From positions 1 to 64,000 of the forward strand of contig NZ_SMKA01000013.1 in NCBI RefSeq assembly GCF_004348455.1: a stretch of 64,000 nt of DNA, in the 5' to 3' direction. The translations under genes and the position numbers were made by a program. The notes beneath the pieces are model-generated. The model had not been told where the DNA came from. It searched no databases and was given only the letters and a program-made list of their open reading frames with translations. This document shows, piece by piece, positions 29,101 to 39,999 of the stretch (position 1 is its first letter; each line of letters starts with the position of its first letter). The DNA comes from Kribbella albertanoniae. Lineage in GTDB: Bacteria > Actinomycetota > Actinomycetes > Propionibacteriales > Kribbellaceae.

Positions 29101-32100
29101 TCGCCCGCATCGCCGACACCAGCACCGGAACCGCCGAAATCTCCGGCACCCGAATCGGCGAACTACCGCGCCCCGCCGTCCTACCGGTTTCCTACGGCCA
29201 GCAATCGCTGTGGTTCACCGAGCAGATCGCCGGACGGTCGATCTATCGGACCGAGATCGTGTTGCAGGCAGCCGAGCGGCTCGAGCTGGATGCGCTGGCG
29301 ACCGCGGTCCGTCGGGTCGTCGCCCGGCACGAGATCCTGCGCACGATCCTCGTACCGGACGAGGAGACCTCGTCACTGCGCCAGGTCATTCATCCGGAAC
29401 CCGACGCCGACGCCAAGGTCCTGGAAGTCGAACACGTCGAGTCCGGGGTCCTCGCCGACAAGATCGCCCAGGTCGCCGCGCTGCCCCTGGACTTCACCTC
29501 CGAGTTCGGGCTGAAGTTCCATCTGCTGCGTCATTCCGATGGCGATGTTCTGATCGCCTACGGGCATCACATCGTGACCGATGCGGACTCCTTCGGGACG
29601 CTGATTCAGGAACTGAACAGGTTCTACGTCGAAGCAGCGACCGGCAATCCCACCGAGCTCGCGCCGTTGCCGACGCAGTACGCGGACTTCTCGGTCTGGC
29701 AGCGGCACGTGCTGGGGAGTCGAGAAGATCCCGAATCCCGCTATCAGTCGGACCTCCGGTACTGGCAGGACACACTGTCGGATCTCCCGACGGAGACGGT
29801 CCTGCCGCTCGACCGGCCCCGGGACGAGTCCGACGAGCGAACCATCCGGCCCGCCACGACATCCCTCACGAGCGCCGAGACGGCCGCGGTCGACGAATTC
29901 CTGGTCGAGCACAAGGCAACGCCGCTGCAGGCGTTGCTTGCGGCCTTCTCCTTGGCGCTCTGGGACGAAGGAGCAGGCGATTCGGTACCGATCGGCATCC
30001 CGGCCAGTCTGCGCGACCTGCCCGAGCTGCAGGACCTGATCGGCTACTTCGTCAACACCGTCGTGGTGCGCGCCGATATCGACGCCGACGCCGGATTCGC
30101 CCAGACCCTGCTCGGTTGCCGCGATCGGATGCTCGAAGCCGCTGACCACAAGCTCGTTCCGTTCGAGCACGTCGTCGAGGCGGTGAACCCGCCGCGACAG
30201 GTGGGGATCAGTCCGCTCTTCCAGGTGATGGCCGCCTATGTCGATCGCGGTGGCGACGCCGCATCGCCACTGGCCAACTATGTCTCGACCACCACGGGCG
30301 GTCCGCTGGCAGCTCAGCCCGCGCTGTTCGATCTCGTGTCGAGTATCGAACGACTGGGCAGCGGCGCCTACGGGATGAACCTGCACGCGGCCCGCGAATT
30401 GTTCTCGGCGGAGACCACCGCACGGTTGCTGCGGAAGACAGCACGCTTCCTGGTGCTTGGTGCCCAGCACACGGAGGTGACGGTCAAGCAACTCGCCCAG
30501 ATCGTTCGAGCCGGAGGCGACGGTCTCGAAAACACAGGTGCTGTCCGCCGCTTCCAGCTCCCGCTTGCGGATTTCGACATCAGTGCGGCTCCGCTCTGGC
30601 GGGCGGCGATCGACCACGTCAGTCATGCGCTGTCGGGGGCAGGTCTCGCCCTGCACCTGGCGGTCCGCGACGACGGCACCGGTGCGCTGGTCGCCGAGAC
30701 CAGCAATCCTGAGCTGATGGACGCGGTCCGGGACAACCTCGCCGAGCTGGTCAGCGCCTATCAGGCGCGCATTCCGATGGTCGTCGCCCCGGTTCGGACC
30801 GCGACCGGGTACAGCGACGACGAATTGACCGCCATTGTTGACGATCCGTTCTGGGAGGACTGGGTCGATGAGCTCGCGGACGCGACCGACACGGTACTGC
30901 GGCAGCGCGGCGACTCGGTAGCTTCGGAGGCCTCGAGCGTCGCGCCGGTTCCCGCCACGGACGGACCTTCCCTGCGGTCCGTGGTGTTGACGGCCGTGGC
31001 CAAGTCTTTGGCTGAGGTCACCGAAGGCGATCTGCTCGTGGAACTCCACGAGTCCGACGGTCCCAGATTCCCTGTACTGCTTGACGATGGTGATGTTGTC
31101 GGGCTGAGCCCGGAGCGAGCGGCCGAGTACGCCGCGCTGGCCGGACACCCGCGGTTCAGTCGCTTCTTCGATGATGTCCCGACGCCCCGGATCCGCGTAG
31201 GCGTGTTCCGTAGCGAAGCGGAACTGATCCCCGAGGCTGCTGAGAACGGACTCGGCATTCAGGTGTTCGTTGCGGGCGGTGAAGTCCGCGTCTGGGTCGA
31301 ATCAGCTGCCACTGTCGATATCGATGCGAAGGCGTTGGCCGCCGCGATCACCGAGGAGATCAGCGGGGCCGGCATCCCGGCACCCGGCCGCGAGCGTCGA
31401 CCCGCGTTCACGCTGCGGCGCGCTGACCGGGTCACGCTGACGCCCGGCGAAGAAGAATCCGTCCGGGCCCGGTACGGGCGCGACGCCCAGATCCTTCCGC
31501 TTGCTCCGCTGCAGCGCGGGTTGTTCTATCACCTGCTGCGGTCCCAGGAGTCCGACGACCACAACACCTACGTCTCGCAGATCACTCGGCAGCTTGCAGG
31601 AGATCTCGATCCCGAGCGGATGACGGCTGCCATCGCCAGTGCCTTGGAGAGGTACCCCAACCTCCGGGCGGCGTTCGTCCCGCCCGGCGACGTACAGGTG
31701 ATCCCGTCCGGCGTCGAAGTCCCGGTGCGGGTCATCCGCGGCGACGAGTGGAGCGGCGATACGGAGCAGTTCCTGGCGGCCGAGCGAGGTGAACCGTTCG
31801 ACTTCGAGACCCCGCCGCTGATCCGCTTCACCCTGCTCGAACACGGCCACGAAGCGTGGACGTTGGTGATGAGTTTCGAGCACATCCTGCTGGACGGCTG
31901 GTCCATCAACTCGCTGCTGGCCGAGATCCTCACCATCTACGGCGATGCCGGGTACGTCGATCGGGTGCCTCCGGCGTCCTTCCGCTCCTACCTGGACTGG
32001 GTCGACGACCAGGACCCCGGTGCCGCCTACCGTGCTTGGGACGACTACCTGGCGGAGCTGACCGGCCCGACGTTGCTGTGCCCGGACTTCGTCGACCGTG

Positions 32101-35100
32101 GTGACGCCCAGGGTGAGATGGGTGAGCTGAGCCTCGATCTCAGCCCGGCCGAGGCCGAGACGGTGTTCCAGGCCGCGCGCGACGCCAAGGTCACGGCGGG
32201 CACCCTGCTGCAGACCGCCTGGGGGATCACCCTCGGTCGGCTCACCGGCAGCAATGACGTTGTCTTCGGCAACACCGTCTCCGGCCGGCCGCCGGCGTTG
32301 GCCGACGCCGACCGCATCATCGGGCTGCTGTTCAACACGGTCCCGATGCGGGTGAACCTGCCTCCGTTCACCACGAATCGGGAACTGCTCGCCCAAGTCC
32401 AGTCAGAGCTGCTGCGCGTCATCGACCATCCACAAGCCGCGCTGACCCAGATCCAGACCAATGCCGGCGTTCCGGTTCTGTTCGACACGCTGTTCGTGGT
32501 GCAGAACATGCCATTGGCCAAGACCGGCGGGAAGGACACGGGCGGGTTGGAGGTCGTCGGCGCCAAGGTTGACGACGCGACCCACTACCCCGTGACGTTC
32601 GCGGTCGACCCGGAGGAGCGCGACGGTGCGGCGACCGTGCATGTGCGCCTGTCCTACCGCCGCGACATGTTCGAGCCGTCGGCCGCGGAGCTGATGCTCA
32701 CGCGGTACGCGCATGTGCTCGTTTCGCTCACAGGCCGGCTCGACGAGCCCGTTGGCAGGTTGTCCGCACTGCTGCCGGACGAGACCGACCCGCACACGGG
32801 CATCCCCGCTGATCTCGTCCGCGAGATCGAGCCGGTCACGGTCGCCGAACTGCTGGACCGGCAGGTGCGGCTGTCCGGATCGGAGACGGCGCTGGTCGCC
32901 GGCGAGCGCCGGTTCACCTTCGACGAGTTCTCGGCAGAAGTGAACCGCTACGCCCGTCTGCTCCTGGCGGAGGGCGTGCGACCGGAGCATCGGGTCGCGC
33001 TGCTGCTGCCCCGCGACGAGCGCACGGTCATCGCGATGTTCGCGGTGTTCGCGGTGGGAGCCGCCTACGTCCCGGTGGACTGCGAGTTGCCGGACGAACG
33101 GATCAACTACATGGTCGAGGTCGCCGAACCGACCGTCACGCTGGTGACCGACCGCGACGTGGATCGAATCACCGGCGCCGCCGGCCAGGTGATCAACCTG
33201 GACTCCGCGATGATCTTGGACCGCCTAGCGCAGACCGCGCCGGATCCGATCACGGCCGCCGAACGCGGCGGTGAGGTCTCGCTCGACCACCTCGCGTACA
33301 TCATCTTCACCTCGGGAACCACCGGACGGCCCAAGGGAGTCGCCGTCGGCTACCGCGGACTGACGAACATGTATGTCAACCACGTCGAGAAGATCTTCGA
33401 TCGAGTGGTGGACCACCAGCGCGGGCGCCGGATGAAGATCGCGCACACGACTTCGTTCTCCTTCGACGCCTCCTGGGAACAGCTGTTCTGGCTGCTGAAC
33501 GGGCACGAGGTCCACGTCATCGACGAGGAGATGCGGCGCGACCATCAGCGGCTGCTGGCTCACTACGACGAGGTGTGCATGGACGGGTTCGACGTGACCC
33601 CGTCGTACGGGCAACTGCTGGTCGAAGAAGGGCTGCTCGATCGGGACCGGCCGGCCGGTCGGTCCGTGGCTTCCGACGCACCCGGTGTCGTGTTCGTCTC
33701 CCTTGGTGGCGAGGCCGTCCCGGACCGCTTGTGGCAACAGTTGCGCGACGCACCCGGTGTCGAGTCGTACAACCTCTACGGGCCGACCGAGTACACGATC
33801 AACGCGCTCGGTGCCGACCTGGCCGACAGCACCACGTCGAGTGTCGGTACGCCGATCTTCAACACCCGGGCCTACATCCTCGACGAGAACCTGCAGCCTG
33901 CTCTCCCCGGTGTCGCCGGTGAGCTCTACCTGGCAGGCGAAGGAACCGCGCGGGGTTACTGGGGGCAGGCCGCGATGACCGCCGAACGTTTTGTCGCCTG
34001 CCTGTGGGAGCCGGCGGAGCGCATGTACCGCACCGGCGATCTCGCCCGGTGGAACGACGACGGGATGATCGACTACCTCGGTCGCGCCGACGAGCAGATC
34101 AAGATCCGCGGTTATCGCATCGAACCGGACGAGATCCGGGACGTGGTGCAAGAGTTCCCCGAGGTGACGCGCGCCGAAGTGGTCGCCTTCGCCCATTCGA
34201 CCGGGCTGCAACTGGCGGCCTACTACAGCACAACCTCGGACCTCGACATCAGTGAGTCGTTGCGTAACCATCTGGCCAAGTTCTTGCCTGACTACATGGT
34301 CCCGGCAGCTCTTGTCGTGGTGGACTCCTTCCCCCTCACCCCGACCGGGAAGCTGGATCGCCGAGCGTTGCCGCCGGCTGACGTCGCCGCGTCCGGAGGC
34401 GCTACGGGCCGACCGCTCGAGTCGGCGACGGAGCTGGCGCTGGCCGCGATCTTCCGTGAGGTGCTCGACCTCAGCGAGGACCTGGAACTGGGTGCAGGGA
34501 ACGACTTCTTCCGGCTGGGCGGGCATTCGCTCGCGGCCATGCGGCTTGCCTCGAAGATGAATCGCACGTTCCCGGTCAACATAGCGATGCGAGACGTCAT
34601 CACCGCTTCGACGATCGGCGAGCTGAGCTCGGTGGTCGACCAGAAGCTGCAGCAGGACGCGGATCCTGACGTCGGCATCACCGCGATCGCGACCCGGCTC
34701 GTCCCATCCCTGAACGGCCGTACGGTGTTCTGCGCGCACCCGAAGTTCGGCGCCTCGTTCATGTACTCGGAACTGTCGGCGTACCTCCCGGACGCGGTCG
34801 GGCTGGTCGGGATCGACGATCCGGCGATGGCCGGCCTGGAGATCGAGTTCGACGACCTCGACGACCTCGCTTCGACCTATGCCGACGTCATCCAGGGCAT
34901 GCAGCCGGCCGGGCCGTACGAACTGCTGGGTTGGTCCTACGGCGCCCATGTCATGTTCGCCGTGGCGCGCCGGCTGCTGGCCCGCGGCGAGCAGGTCAGG
35001 TCCTTGGTGATCGTGGATGCGATGCCGGCCGGTTCGGAGAACACGACCGAGCGCCTCGCCCGGCCGGGATCCGCCGAGTCGATGCGCGACGAGATGCGGA

Positions 35101-35426
35101 AAGCCTTCGGCGAGGAAGCGTTCAACGAGTTGCTCGCCGACGCGAAGCAGCTCAAGGCTGTCGAGACGGCCGGCCGTCGATGCGACGTCCTGACATCGGC
35201 GCCGACGCAGGGCGTTCTCGACGTCGAGGCGCTCGTGATCGCGTCGTCCGCGACTCATGAGCCCCGAGTGGCCGAGCTGGGTCGTGCGGACTCGCTGGGA
35301 TGGGTCAATCACCTGACGAACTTCTCGTTCTTCGTCGCCGAGGACGAAGACCACCAGTCCATCCTCGAGCCCGGTTCCGGGCTCCCGAAATGGGGGCCGC
35401 TGCTGACGAAGTTGTTGAGCAGCTGA
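26124..35426 (+). CDS. Siderophore NRPS 2: C*-A(beta-Ala?)-T-C-X-C-A-T-TE
   Basis: This 3100-residue terminating synthetase has C1 1-440, with S-I-L-L-V-D-G in place of HHxxxDG at 137-143; A1 452-905, with the same hand-read code as NRPS1 A1; and T1 with S961. C2 (1013-1470) has intact H-H-I-V-T-D at 1148-1153. Residues 1475-1790 are a degenerate segment with pieces of epimerisation-like sequence and no A or T domain. C3 (1790-2230) has E-H-I-L-L-D-G at 1919-1925. A2 (2238-2745) reads D-A-E-D-V-L-L-I-N-K with uncertain alignment and no confident substrate. T2 has S2802. The thioesterase has G-W-S-Y-G with S2938 and should release or cyclise the product. Confidence 0.9.
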   Translation: MGVLPLTALDRLQLTASQRGNWVARSLAPESSVFCAGRLIWLDGPVDPVLLASSVSAVFAETDTLRARFGDDDGVPFQYVDTTTTLPTEIIDAGQDDDQVRALAREQLAETAAGEPATTSTLVRRADGTWAWILVTSILLVDGYSIFLFIRRVAEVYSAAQAGEPVPDRWFGDLKNVLETERHDAAAAAADVAYWNSVLEIENAGHESVEDVAGLFASSSRPVAVPIPDDLYPRVQQFARAARVSWTDALIALWGVYTALADGRDFVAVRVPLMMRDDREALKTPSAISRAIPIVTGISPHHTVENVLEIVAGQLKTSRRHTTAEDHQIARSWPGGQASYLALPTINIKLFESTPHLGDTDATTERINSGPVGSLDLVIHRTRDTGIQLDLSSGSAAGDPTVHADRLGRFLTAVLDGSPTQTLHQASTGFTPVTDGPDPSWAQGEALDVSGATVDELVRRQVAATPDAVAIVADGTELTYRQFDERVNAFANDLVERGVRVGDRVAITMPRSVDLVVALAGVLRAGAAYVPIDPAYPAERIQHILDVAAPAVVITEVRHDGEKTAPVLARPLNDLDAAVVIFTSGTTGNPKGVSLSHRALVNRLTWGQRVLDYRPEDVALSKSGLGFVDAVTELFGPLIAGTPVVVVPAETAQDPAALLDTIARHRVTHLLTVPSLAEALVRQDNTTLTTLRHWISSGEPLTRASADALQIAAPQAELHNFYGSTEVTGDATTADNATIGTPVANTAAHVLDTWLRPVPAGATGELYLGGVQLADGYITNPALTANRFVAGEDGTRLYRTGDLVRWNPQGQLEYLGRSDDQVKIRGNRIEPAEIRAALEQHPAVSGAAIIALDHPAGGKYLAAYTTGDTVSFDKLREHLAQSLPDYMVPTTFTQLDRFPVTANGKLDRSALPYPDLTAGAADGRAPETDTEIALAGIFRDVLQLNDDLRVETDFFRLGGHSLLAARVVARANTLLGTTLTLRDVFDHPRISELARIADTSTGTAEISGTRIGELPRPAVLPVSYGQQSLWFTEQIAGRSIYRTEIVLQAAERLELDALATAVRRVVARHEILRTILVPDEETSSLRQVIHPEPDADAKVLEVEHVESGVLADKIAQVAALPLDFTSEFGLKFHLLRHSDGDVLIAYGHHIVTDADSFGTLIQELNRFYVEAATGNPTELAPLPTQYADFSVWQRHVLGSREDPESRYQSDLRYWQDTLSDLPTETVLPLDRPRDESDERTIRPATTSLTSAETAAVDEFLVEHKATPLQALLAAFSLALWDEGAGDSVPIGIPASLRDLPELQDLIGYFVNTVVVRADIDADAGFAQTLLGCRDRMLEAADHKLVPFEHVVEAVNPPRQVGISPLFQVMAAYVDRGGDAASPLANYVSTTTGGPLAAQPALFDLVSSIERLGSGAYGMNLHAARELFSAETTARLLRKTARFLVLGAQHTEVTVKQLAQIVRAGGDGLENTGAVRRFQLPLADFDISAAPLWRAAIDHVSHALSGAGLALHLAVRDDGTGALVAETSNPELMDAVRDNLAELVSAYQARIPMVVAPVRTATGYSDDELTAIVDDPFWEDWVDELADATDTVLRQRGDSVASEASSVAPVPATDGPSLRSVVLTAVAKSLAEVTEGDLLVELHESDGPRFPVLLDDGDVVGLSPERAAEYAALAGHPRFSRFFDDVPTPRIRVGVFRSEAELIPEAAENGLGIQVFVAGGEVRVWVESAATVDIDAKALAAAITEEISGAGIPAPGRERRPAFTLRRADRVTLTPGEEESVRARYGRDAQILPLAPLQRGLFYHLLRSQESDDHNTYVSQITRQLAGDLDPERMTAAIASALERYPNLRAAFVPPGDVQVIPSGVEVPVRVIRGDEWSGDTEQFLAAERGEPFDFETPPLIRFTLLEHGHEAWTLVMSFEHILLDGWSINSLLAEILTIYGDAGYVDRVPPASFRSYLDWVDDQDPGAAYRAWDDYLAELTGPTLLCPDFVDRGDAQGEMGELSLDLSPAEAETVFQAARDAKVTAGTLLQTAWGITLGRLTGSNDVVFGNTVSGRPPALADADRIIGLLFNTVPMRVNLPPFTTNRELLAQVQSELLRVIDHPQAALTQIQTNAGVPVLFDTLFVVQNMPLAKTGGKDTGGLEVVGAKVDDATHYPVTFAVDPEERDGAATVHVRLSYRRDMFEPSAAELMLTRYAHVLVSLTGRLDEPVGRLSALLPDETDPHTGIPADLVREIEPVTVAELLDRQVRLSGSETALVAGERRFTFDEFSAEVNRYARLLLAEGVRPEHRVALLLPRDERTVIAMFAVFAVGAAYVPVDCELPDERINYMVEVAEPTVTLVTDRDVDRITGAAGQVINLDSAMILDRLAQTAPDPITAAERGGEVSLDHLAYIIFTSGTTGRPKGVAVGYRGLTNMYVNHVEKIFDRVVDHQRGRRMKIAHTTSFSFDASWEQLFWLLNGHEVHVIDEEMRRDHQRLLAHYDEVCMDGFDVTPSYGQLLVEEGLLDRDRPAGRSVASDAPGVVFVSLGGEAVPDRLWQQLRDAPGVESYNLYGPTEYTINALGADLADSTTSSVGTPIFNTRAYILDENLQPALPGVAGELYLAGEGTARGYWGQAAMTAERFVACLWEPAERMYRTGDLARWNDDGMIDYLGRADEQIKIRGYRIEPDEIRDVVQEFPEVTRAEVVAFAHSTGLQLAAYYSTTSDLDISESLRNHLAKFLPDYMVPAALVVVDSFPLTPTGKLDRRALPPADVAASGGATGRPLESATELALAAIFREVLDLSEDLELGAGNDFFRLGGHSLAAMRLASKMNRTFPVNIAMRDVITASTIGELSSVVDQKLQQDADPDVGITAIATRLVPSLNGRTVFCAHPKFGASFMYSELSAYLPDAVGLVGIDDPAMAGLEIEFDDLDDLASTYADVIQGMQPAGPYELLGWSYGAHVMFAVARRLLARGEQVRSLVIVDAMPAGSENTTERLARPGSAESMRDEMRKAFGEEAFNELLADAKQLKAVETAGRRCDVLTSAPTQGVLDVEALVIASSATHEPRVAELGRADSLGWVNHLTNFSFFVAEDEDHQSILEPGSGLPKWGPLLTKLLSS
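27110..29120 (+). repeat. Partner of the NRPS1 near-identical segment
   Basis: This is the second copy of the shared C1 end-A1-T1 DNA described at 14221-16255. The stretch coding for the A3-A5 and A7-A8 core motifs is close to identical between copies, while the start of the linker at 27780-27830 differs by a short deletion. The boundaries are approximate. Confidence 0.75.
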
Positions 35427-35440
35427 GCGGATCCCGTCGT

Positions 35441-35472
35441 CCGGTGCGGTACGGAACGTCGTACCGCACCGG
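35441..35472. terminator. Bidirectional terminator hairpin
   Basis: The perfect 13-base-pair stem CCGGTGCGGTACG/CGTACCGCACCGG has loop GAACGT. It lies in the 50-base gap between the convergent ends of NRPS2 and the flavin monooxygenase gene. Confidence 0.82.
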
Positions 35473-35476
35473 GGTC

Positions 35477-36697
35477 TCAGGTGATGGCGGCTGCGTCCTG
35501 CAGGCTGTCGAACAGGGCCGCTCGGCGCATGTAGGCGCGAGCGGTGTCGAGGTTGTCCGCGGTACGGCGCAGTTCGTCGAAGTTGCGGCGCCGTACCTCG
35601 GGGTCGCGTTCCTCCAGCAGCCGTTTGTTGGCGATCGTTTGGGCCTGTACGTAGTTCACCGCGGCGTGGCGACGCTGGCGGCTGTAGAGGTCGAGTACGT
35701 CGTCTCCGGCCGCACCGGAGATCACCTTCGTGAGCTTCTCGGTCAGGTTGATCGCGTCATGGATGCCGCCGTTCATGCCCATGCCTCCGATCGGGTTGTT
35801 GACGTGCGCGCTGTCGCCGGCGAGCAGGATGCGCCCTTTACGGAAGGTCGCGGCCACGCGCTGATTGACGCCGTACACGTTGATGTACTCGACGTGGTAC
35901 GGGCCGGTCTTCGGGAGGAACTTCTGCAGCCGCTGCTCGACGCGTGCCGGCGACAATGCGGTGGCGTCGTCCTCGTCCTGGCCGATCGGCAGAATCACCC
36001 GCCAGAGCCCATCCGGGGATTCTCCGCGCACCTTGAACACGTTGGCCCACTCGTCGGGGTCGGAGAAGTAGTTGCGGAACCTCAGCTCCGGCTTGATGGT
36101 CTGGAGGTCGAAGCTGGTCGCGATCTTGATGAATCGCTCCTGATAGGTGAAGCCTTCGAACTCGATCCCGGCGAACTTGCGCACCGTCGATCGGCCGCCG
36201 TCACAACCGATGACATAGGCCACGGACAGGCGTTCGGTGCCGGCCGGCGAGGTGTACTCCACTTCGATGCCGCTCGCGGTTTCGGTCAGACCGGTCAGCG
36301 TGTGCGAGAACCGTACGTCGAAATCGGACTCGTTCGCGTACTCCGCGGCGATGGCGGCGGTCAGCTTGTACTGCTCGTACTGCAGGACGTACGGGAACCG
36401 GATCTCGTCCTTGAGCCGGCCGAGATCGAACTCGGCCACGACCTCTCCGGTCGGCCGGTCGTGGAAGCGGTAGGTGCTCGACGGCAGGCTGTGCGGCCGG
36501 ATCTTCTCGGTGATGCCCAGCTCGTCGAGCATCTCCAGCGTGCTCGGATGGATGGTCGCCGCGCGCTGATCCTGCACCGGTGCCAGCTCCGACTCGAGAA
36601 CCGTCACCGGAATACCTTGCCGATTCAGCGCCAGCGCGCAGACCATGCCGACGGGCCCGGCGCCCGCGATGAGGACCCGGGTGTTCTCGGTCGCCAT
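35477..36697 (-). CDS. FAD-dependent aromatic-ring hydroxylase-like monooxygenase
   Basis: This 406-residue class A flavoprotein monooxygenase is of the PheA/TfdB/p-hydroxybenzoate hydroxylase type. Motifs: G-A-G-P-V-G at the N terminus for FAD, the D-G motif C-D-G-G-R-S-T-V near residue 170, and the G-D motif L-L-A-G-D-S-A-H near residue 290, followed by P-I-G-G-M-G-M-N. It follows the aryl-AMP ligase by four bases, at the end of an iron-boxed operon. The inferred role is hydroxylation of the siderophore cap or its precursor; decarboxylative hydroxylation of salicylate-like acids is possible. Confidence 0.88.
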   Translation of the reverse strand: MATENTRVLIAGAGPVGMVCALALNRQGIPVTVLESELAPVQDQRAATIHPSTLEMLDELGITEKIRPHSLPSSTYRFHDRPTGEVVAEFDLGRLKDEIRFPYVLQYEQYKLTAAIAAEYANESDFDVRFSHTLTGLTETASGIEVEYTSPAGTERLSVAYVIGCDGGRSTVRKFAGIEFEGFTYQERFIKIATSFDLQTIKPELRFRNYFSDPDEWANVFKVRGESPDGLWRVILPIGQDEDDATALSPARVEQRLQKFLPKTGPYHVEYINVYGVNQRVAATFRKGRILLAGDSAHVNNPIGGMGMNGGIHDAINLTEKLTKVISGAAGDDVLDLYSRQRRHAAVNYVQAQTIANKRLLEERDPEVRRRNFDELRRTADNLDTARAYMRRAALFDSLQDAAAIT

Positions 36698-36701
36698 ACG
36701 T

Positions 36702-38330
36702 CTAGTAGTTCAGCTCGCGCTGCAGACGCTTGCTGACCTTGCCGACCGCGGTGTACGGGAACTCGTCGACGACCTCCACGACATCGGGAAGTTTGAACGT
36801 GGCAAGGCCCTTGTCGCGCAGGAACTGGCGCAGTTTGCCCAAGGTGAGCTCGGCCGCGCTCTCCGGCGTCCGGGGAATCAGGTACGCCTTGACACGTTCG
36901 CCGAGCACGTCGTCATCGATGCCGACGACGGAGACGTTGTGGACGCCGGCATGAGTGAGCAGCGCGTTCTCCAGCTCCTCGGGCGCGATCTTCTCGCCGC
37001 CGCGGTTGATCTGGTCCTTCGACCGGCCCACGACCCGGATGAAGCCGCGCTCGTCCCGCTCGACGATGTCACCGGTGCGGTAGAAACCGTCGCTGGTGAA
37101 CGCCAGCGCATTCTGCTCGGGGTTGCGGTAGTAGCCGCGAATCACCGACGGTCCGCGCGTCAGCAAGTGACCAGGCGCACCGGGTGGCACTTCGTTGCCC
37201 TCGTCATCGATGACCTGGATCTCGTCGGCCGCCGAGGCCGGCCGGCCCTGGTACCGCACGCTGGTGGCCCGATCGACGTCGGCAGGATTGCTGACGACGA
37301 GGCCCTCCCCCATCCCGAAGCTCTGGGACAGTTGTACGCCGAACTCCGGCTCGACCCGCGACGCCACGGCTTCGACCAATTTCGCGCCGCCGCACATGAG
37401 CACCTTCAGGCTGGACAGGTCATAGGACTTACGGAGCGAGGAGTTCAGCCAGGCCAGCAGGATCGGAGGGACCAGCGAAACGCGGGTCACCCCGTGCTTC
37501 TCGATCAGCGGGAACGCCGTGTCGGGGCTGCCGTTCGGTGCGATCACGATGGTGGCGCCCACGCTGAACGCACCGAGGAATCCGGGCGAACGCGTCGACA
37601 TACTGTGGCAGATCGGGATCACCAGCAGATGCACGGTGCGCTCGGTGATGCCGCGTTCCCCGACGCTTCGCCGCAGGGCGTAGCCGTACGTCTGATGCGT
37701 ATGCGGCATCAGCTTCGGAACGCCCGTCGTACCGCCTGACATCTGCAATAGCGCGACGTCCTGCGGGCTGCACCGGCGTGCGTGCTCGAGCGATCCCTTT
37801 GACTGCAACGCCTCGTATTCGGCGCCGCCGCCATCACGTTCGAGTACGACGGTGTGCTCCAGCTGCGGCCATTTGTCCTTCAGATCGGCAGCCATCGCAG
37901 CGAGGTCGGTGCCGCTGTCCGAGGCGACCGTGATGTAGGCACGCGCCTGGGCGATCTCGATGAAGTGCTCGATCTCAGCACGACGGTGCGCGACGGGAGC
38001 GACGACCGGAACCGCCCCGAGCTCCCACAAGGCGAAGACGAAGGCGATGTACTCGTAGATGTTGGGCAGATGGACCACTACCCGGTCGCCACGGTTCAGC
38101 CCCAGGTCCTGCAGGCCGGCCGCGAGGCGCAGGACCTCGTCGGTGAGCTGCGCATAGCTCAACTCGGCCTTGCGGTCGATGACAGCGAGCTTGTCGGGAC
38201 AGCGCTCCGCGGTGGCGAACAGCAACTCCGGAAGCGTCTGATCGCGCCAGTGTCCCTCGGCGAGGTACTTGGCTACCGTCTCCGGCGGAAACGGAACGAC
38301 CCCGTCAAGGGTCAGCGGTTCGATGCTCAT
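36702..38330 (-). CDS. Aryl-AMP ligase (DhbE/EntE family) with altered pocket
   Basis: This 542-residue adenylating enzyme activates an aryl acid and loads it on an aryl carrier protein, presumably the one at 22300-22551. The phosphate loop M-S-G-G-T-T-G-V-P-K, the F-G-M-G-E-G motif, Y-R-T-G-D-I-V, and the hinge and catalytic region Q-I-N-R-G-G-E-K plus the late G-K-V-S-K are all present. In DhbE the pocket strand reads H-N-Y-P-L-S-S-P-G; here it is H242-S-M-S-T-R-S-P-G. The asparagine that contacts the 2-hydroxyl in DHB and salicylate ligases is serine and the tyrosine is methionine. The substrate is therefore uncertain. The ATG overlaps the hydrolase stop. Confidence 0.92.
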   Translation of the reverse strand: MSIEPLTLDGVVPFPPETVAKYLAEGHWRDQTLPELLFATAERCPDKLAVIDRKAELSYAQLTDEVLRLAAGLQDLGLNRGDRVVVHLPNIYEYIAFVFALWELGAVPVVAPVAHRRAEIEHFIEIAQARAYITVASDSGTDLAAMAADLKDKWPQLEHTVVLERDGGGAEYEALQSKGSLEHARRCSPQDVALLQMSGGTTGVPKLMPHTHQTYGYALRRSVGERGITERTVHLLVIPICHSMSTRSPGFLGAFSVGATIVIAPNGSPDTAFPLIEKHGVTRVSLVPPILLAWLNSSLRKSYDLSSLKVLMCGGAKLVEAVASRVEPEFGVQLSQSFGMGEGLVVSNPADVDRATSVRYQGRPASAADEIQVIDDEGNEVPPGAPGHLLTRGPSVIRGYYRNPEQNALAFTSDGFYRTGDIVERDERGFIRVVGRSKDQINRGGEKIAPEELENALLTHAGVHNVSVVGIDDDVLGERVKAYLIPRTPESAAELTLGKLRQFLRDKGLATFKLPDVVEVVDEFPYTAVGKVSKRLQRELNY

Positions 38331-39169
38331 TGGTTTCCCTTCAAGGGCCCGGCGCGTTCGGCCAGGAAGTCGATGATCAGCTGGTTGACCTTCTGCGGCT
38401 GCTCGAGGTAGCCGAAGTGGCCGGCGTCGGGAATCTCGACGTACTGCGCGCCCGGTACGGCATCGGCGACCTCCCGGCCCAGGAAGGCCGGGATCCGCCG
38501 GTCGTCCGCGAAGGCGATGACGAGCAGTGGCTTCGTGATCGCGGTGTACGCCGCGAGCCGGTTCTCGAGGTGGGCGGACACCTCGCGTTGACCGCGCTCG
38601 CCGGGATCCATCCGGCCCGCCGAGAACGCCAGCACGTCGAGCCAGTCGCGTGCTTTACGGGGATCGCGCAAGGTCGCCGGAGAGAGGTACAAGACCGCGT
38701 CGATGGCGGCCTTGTACTCAGCTGGTAACGCCATGGACGTATCGAACAGCTCTCGCTCGCCGGCACTCAGGCGCCGGTTCACCTCGTCGAGGCGCCCGTG
38801 CGCCGCCATGGCCACTCCTCGCCGCACGAGCTCCGGGCGACTCAGCGCCAGTTCCTGTACGACGCGTGCGCCCAATGACGTTCCGACCACATGCGCGGGT
38901 GCACCGAGGTGCTCGATCAGTTTCGCGACGTCGTCGACCAGGTCGTCGATCGTCATGCGGGGAAAGGGGTCGCCTGCCGGCCGCGGCGTCGGACTGATCC
39001 CCCGGGCATCGAAGGTCGCCACCCGGTATCCGGCGCCGACCAGCGCCGGGACCTGATGCAAGGTCCAGACGTTGCCCTTGGCACCGGTCCCCATCACGAG
39101 TACGACGAGGTCGCCGTCACCGACCACGTCGTACGTCAGATCCAGGCCACCGACCGCCAGCCTCGGCAT
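38327..39169 (-). CDS. Alpha/beta hydrolase
   Basis: This 280-residue alpha/beta-hydrolase-fold enzyme has the nucleophile elbow V-G-T-S-L-G-A near residue 95, an acid near F-A-D-D-R-R and the catalytic histidine in D-A-G-H-F-G-Y near residue 255. It lies between the dapB homologue and the aryl-AMP ligase in the iron-boxed operon. It might hydrolyse a thioester as an editing enzyme, cleave an ester of the siderophore or act in precursor supply. The sequence alone does not decide. Confidence 0.85.
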   Translation of the reverse strand: MPRLAVGGLDLTYDVVGDGDLVVLVMGTGAKGNVWTLHQVPALVGAGYRVATFDARGISPTPRPAGDPFPRMTIDDLVDDVAKLIEHLGAPAHVVGTSLGARVVQELALSRPELVRRGVAMAAHGRLDEVNRRLSAGERELFDTSMALPAEYKAAIDAVLYLSPATLRDPRKARDWLDVLAFSAGRMDPGERGQREVSAHLENRLAAYTAITKPLLVIAFADDRRIPAFLGREVADAVPGAQYVEIPDAGHFGYLEQPQKVNQLIIDFLAERAGPLKGNQ

Positions 39170-39206
39170 CAGCTCTCCGCCACAGGTACGGCGTCGTTGC
39201 TTCGGG

Positions 39207-39953
39207 TCAGCCCAGGCTCATGACGGCATCGAGACCGACGGTCACTCCGGTGAGCTTCGGGACGGCGCGCAGTGCCGTGAGCACTCCGGGCATCAGGGAC
39301 TCGCGGGTCACGGAGTCGTAGCGCAGCCTCAGAATTTCGCCGTCGACTCCGAACAGCACCTCTTGCGATGACATGAACCCACGGACCCGGACCGCGTGGA
39401 CACTGACTCCCTCGATCCGTCCGCCGCGCACGCCATGTGGGTCGAGGTAGGTGGCATCGGGTGATTGCGCGGTGCCCGCCGCGGCGCGCGCGCGACCGAT
39501 CAGTTCGGCAGTGTGCTGCGCCGTTCCCGATGGCGCGTCCACCTTGCCCGGATGATGCATCTCGATGATCTCGACGGACTCGAAGTACGGCGCGGCCTGG
39601 GCGGCGAACTTGGCCATCAGCACCGCACTGACCGAGAAGTTCGGAACGACGAACACGCCGACCTCGGCATGGTCGACCAGCGCGGCGCGGATCTGCTCCA
39701 CCGACTGCTCGTCGAAGCCGGAGGTCCCCACCACGACATGGAGCCCCTGCTTGATGCACCACTGGACCTGCTCGTGGGCAACGTCCGGCGGCGAGAACAC
39801 GAGCACGACCTCGGCGTTGTGGTCGACGATGTCCTGGACGTCGTCGTCGATGTCGATCTCGGCAGCCACGGTCAGATCGGAACTGGCCTCAATTGCGCGG
39901 ACCGACGCCACGCCCATGCGCCCGCGGGCACCCACCACAGCGATTCGAGTCAT
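39207..39953 (-). CDS. dapB: 4-hydroxy-tetrahydrodipicolinate reductase (DapB) homologue
   Basis: This 248-residue NAD(P)H-dependent reductase normally makes tetrahydrodipicolinate in the lysine/diaminopimelate pathway. The coenzyme motif V-G-A-R-G-R-M-G and the catalytic signature E-M-H-H-P-G-K-V-D-A-P-S-G-T-A near residue 130 are intact, so it should be active. Its start codon is overlapped by an iron box and it heads the operon with the hydrolase, aryl-AMP ligase and flavin monooxygenase. A housekeeping dapB is expected elsewhere, so this copy probably supplies a lysine-pathway precursor or reduces a cyclic imine for the siderophore. Confidence 0.9.
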   Translation of the reverse strand: MTRIAVVGARGRMGVASVRAIEASSDLTVAAEIDIDDDVQDIVDHNAEVVLVFSPPDVAHEQVQWCIKQGLHVVVGTSGFDEQSVEQIRAALVDHAEVGVFVVPNFSVSAVLMAKFAAQAAPYFESVEIIEMHHPGKVDAPSGTAQHTAELIGRARAAAGTAQSPDATYLDPHGVRGGRIEGVSVHAVRVRGFMSSQEVLFGVDGEILRLRYDSVTRESLMPGVLTALRAVPKLTGVTVGLDAVMSLG

Positions 39954-39971
39954 ATGGGTAGCCTAACCTAA
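39953..39971. promoter_or_regulatory. Iron box at the dapB-hydrolase-ligase operon
   Basis: Read on the minus strand the sequence is TTAGGTTAGGCTACCCATA, which matches the iron-repressor consensus perfectly in the left half and for most of the right half. It overlaps the first base of the dapB-homologue start codon, so a bound repressor would block transcription, and translation from any leader would be very short. Confidence 0.8.
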
Positions 39972-39999
39972 CTTTCTCGGTCGCCTCCAGTGCGAAAGC

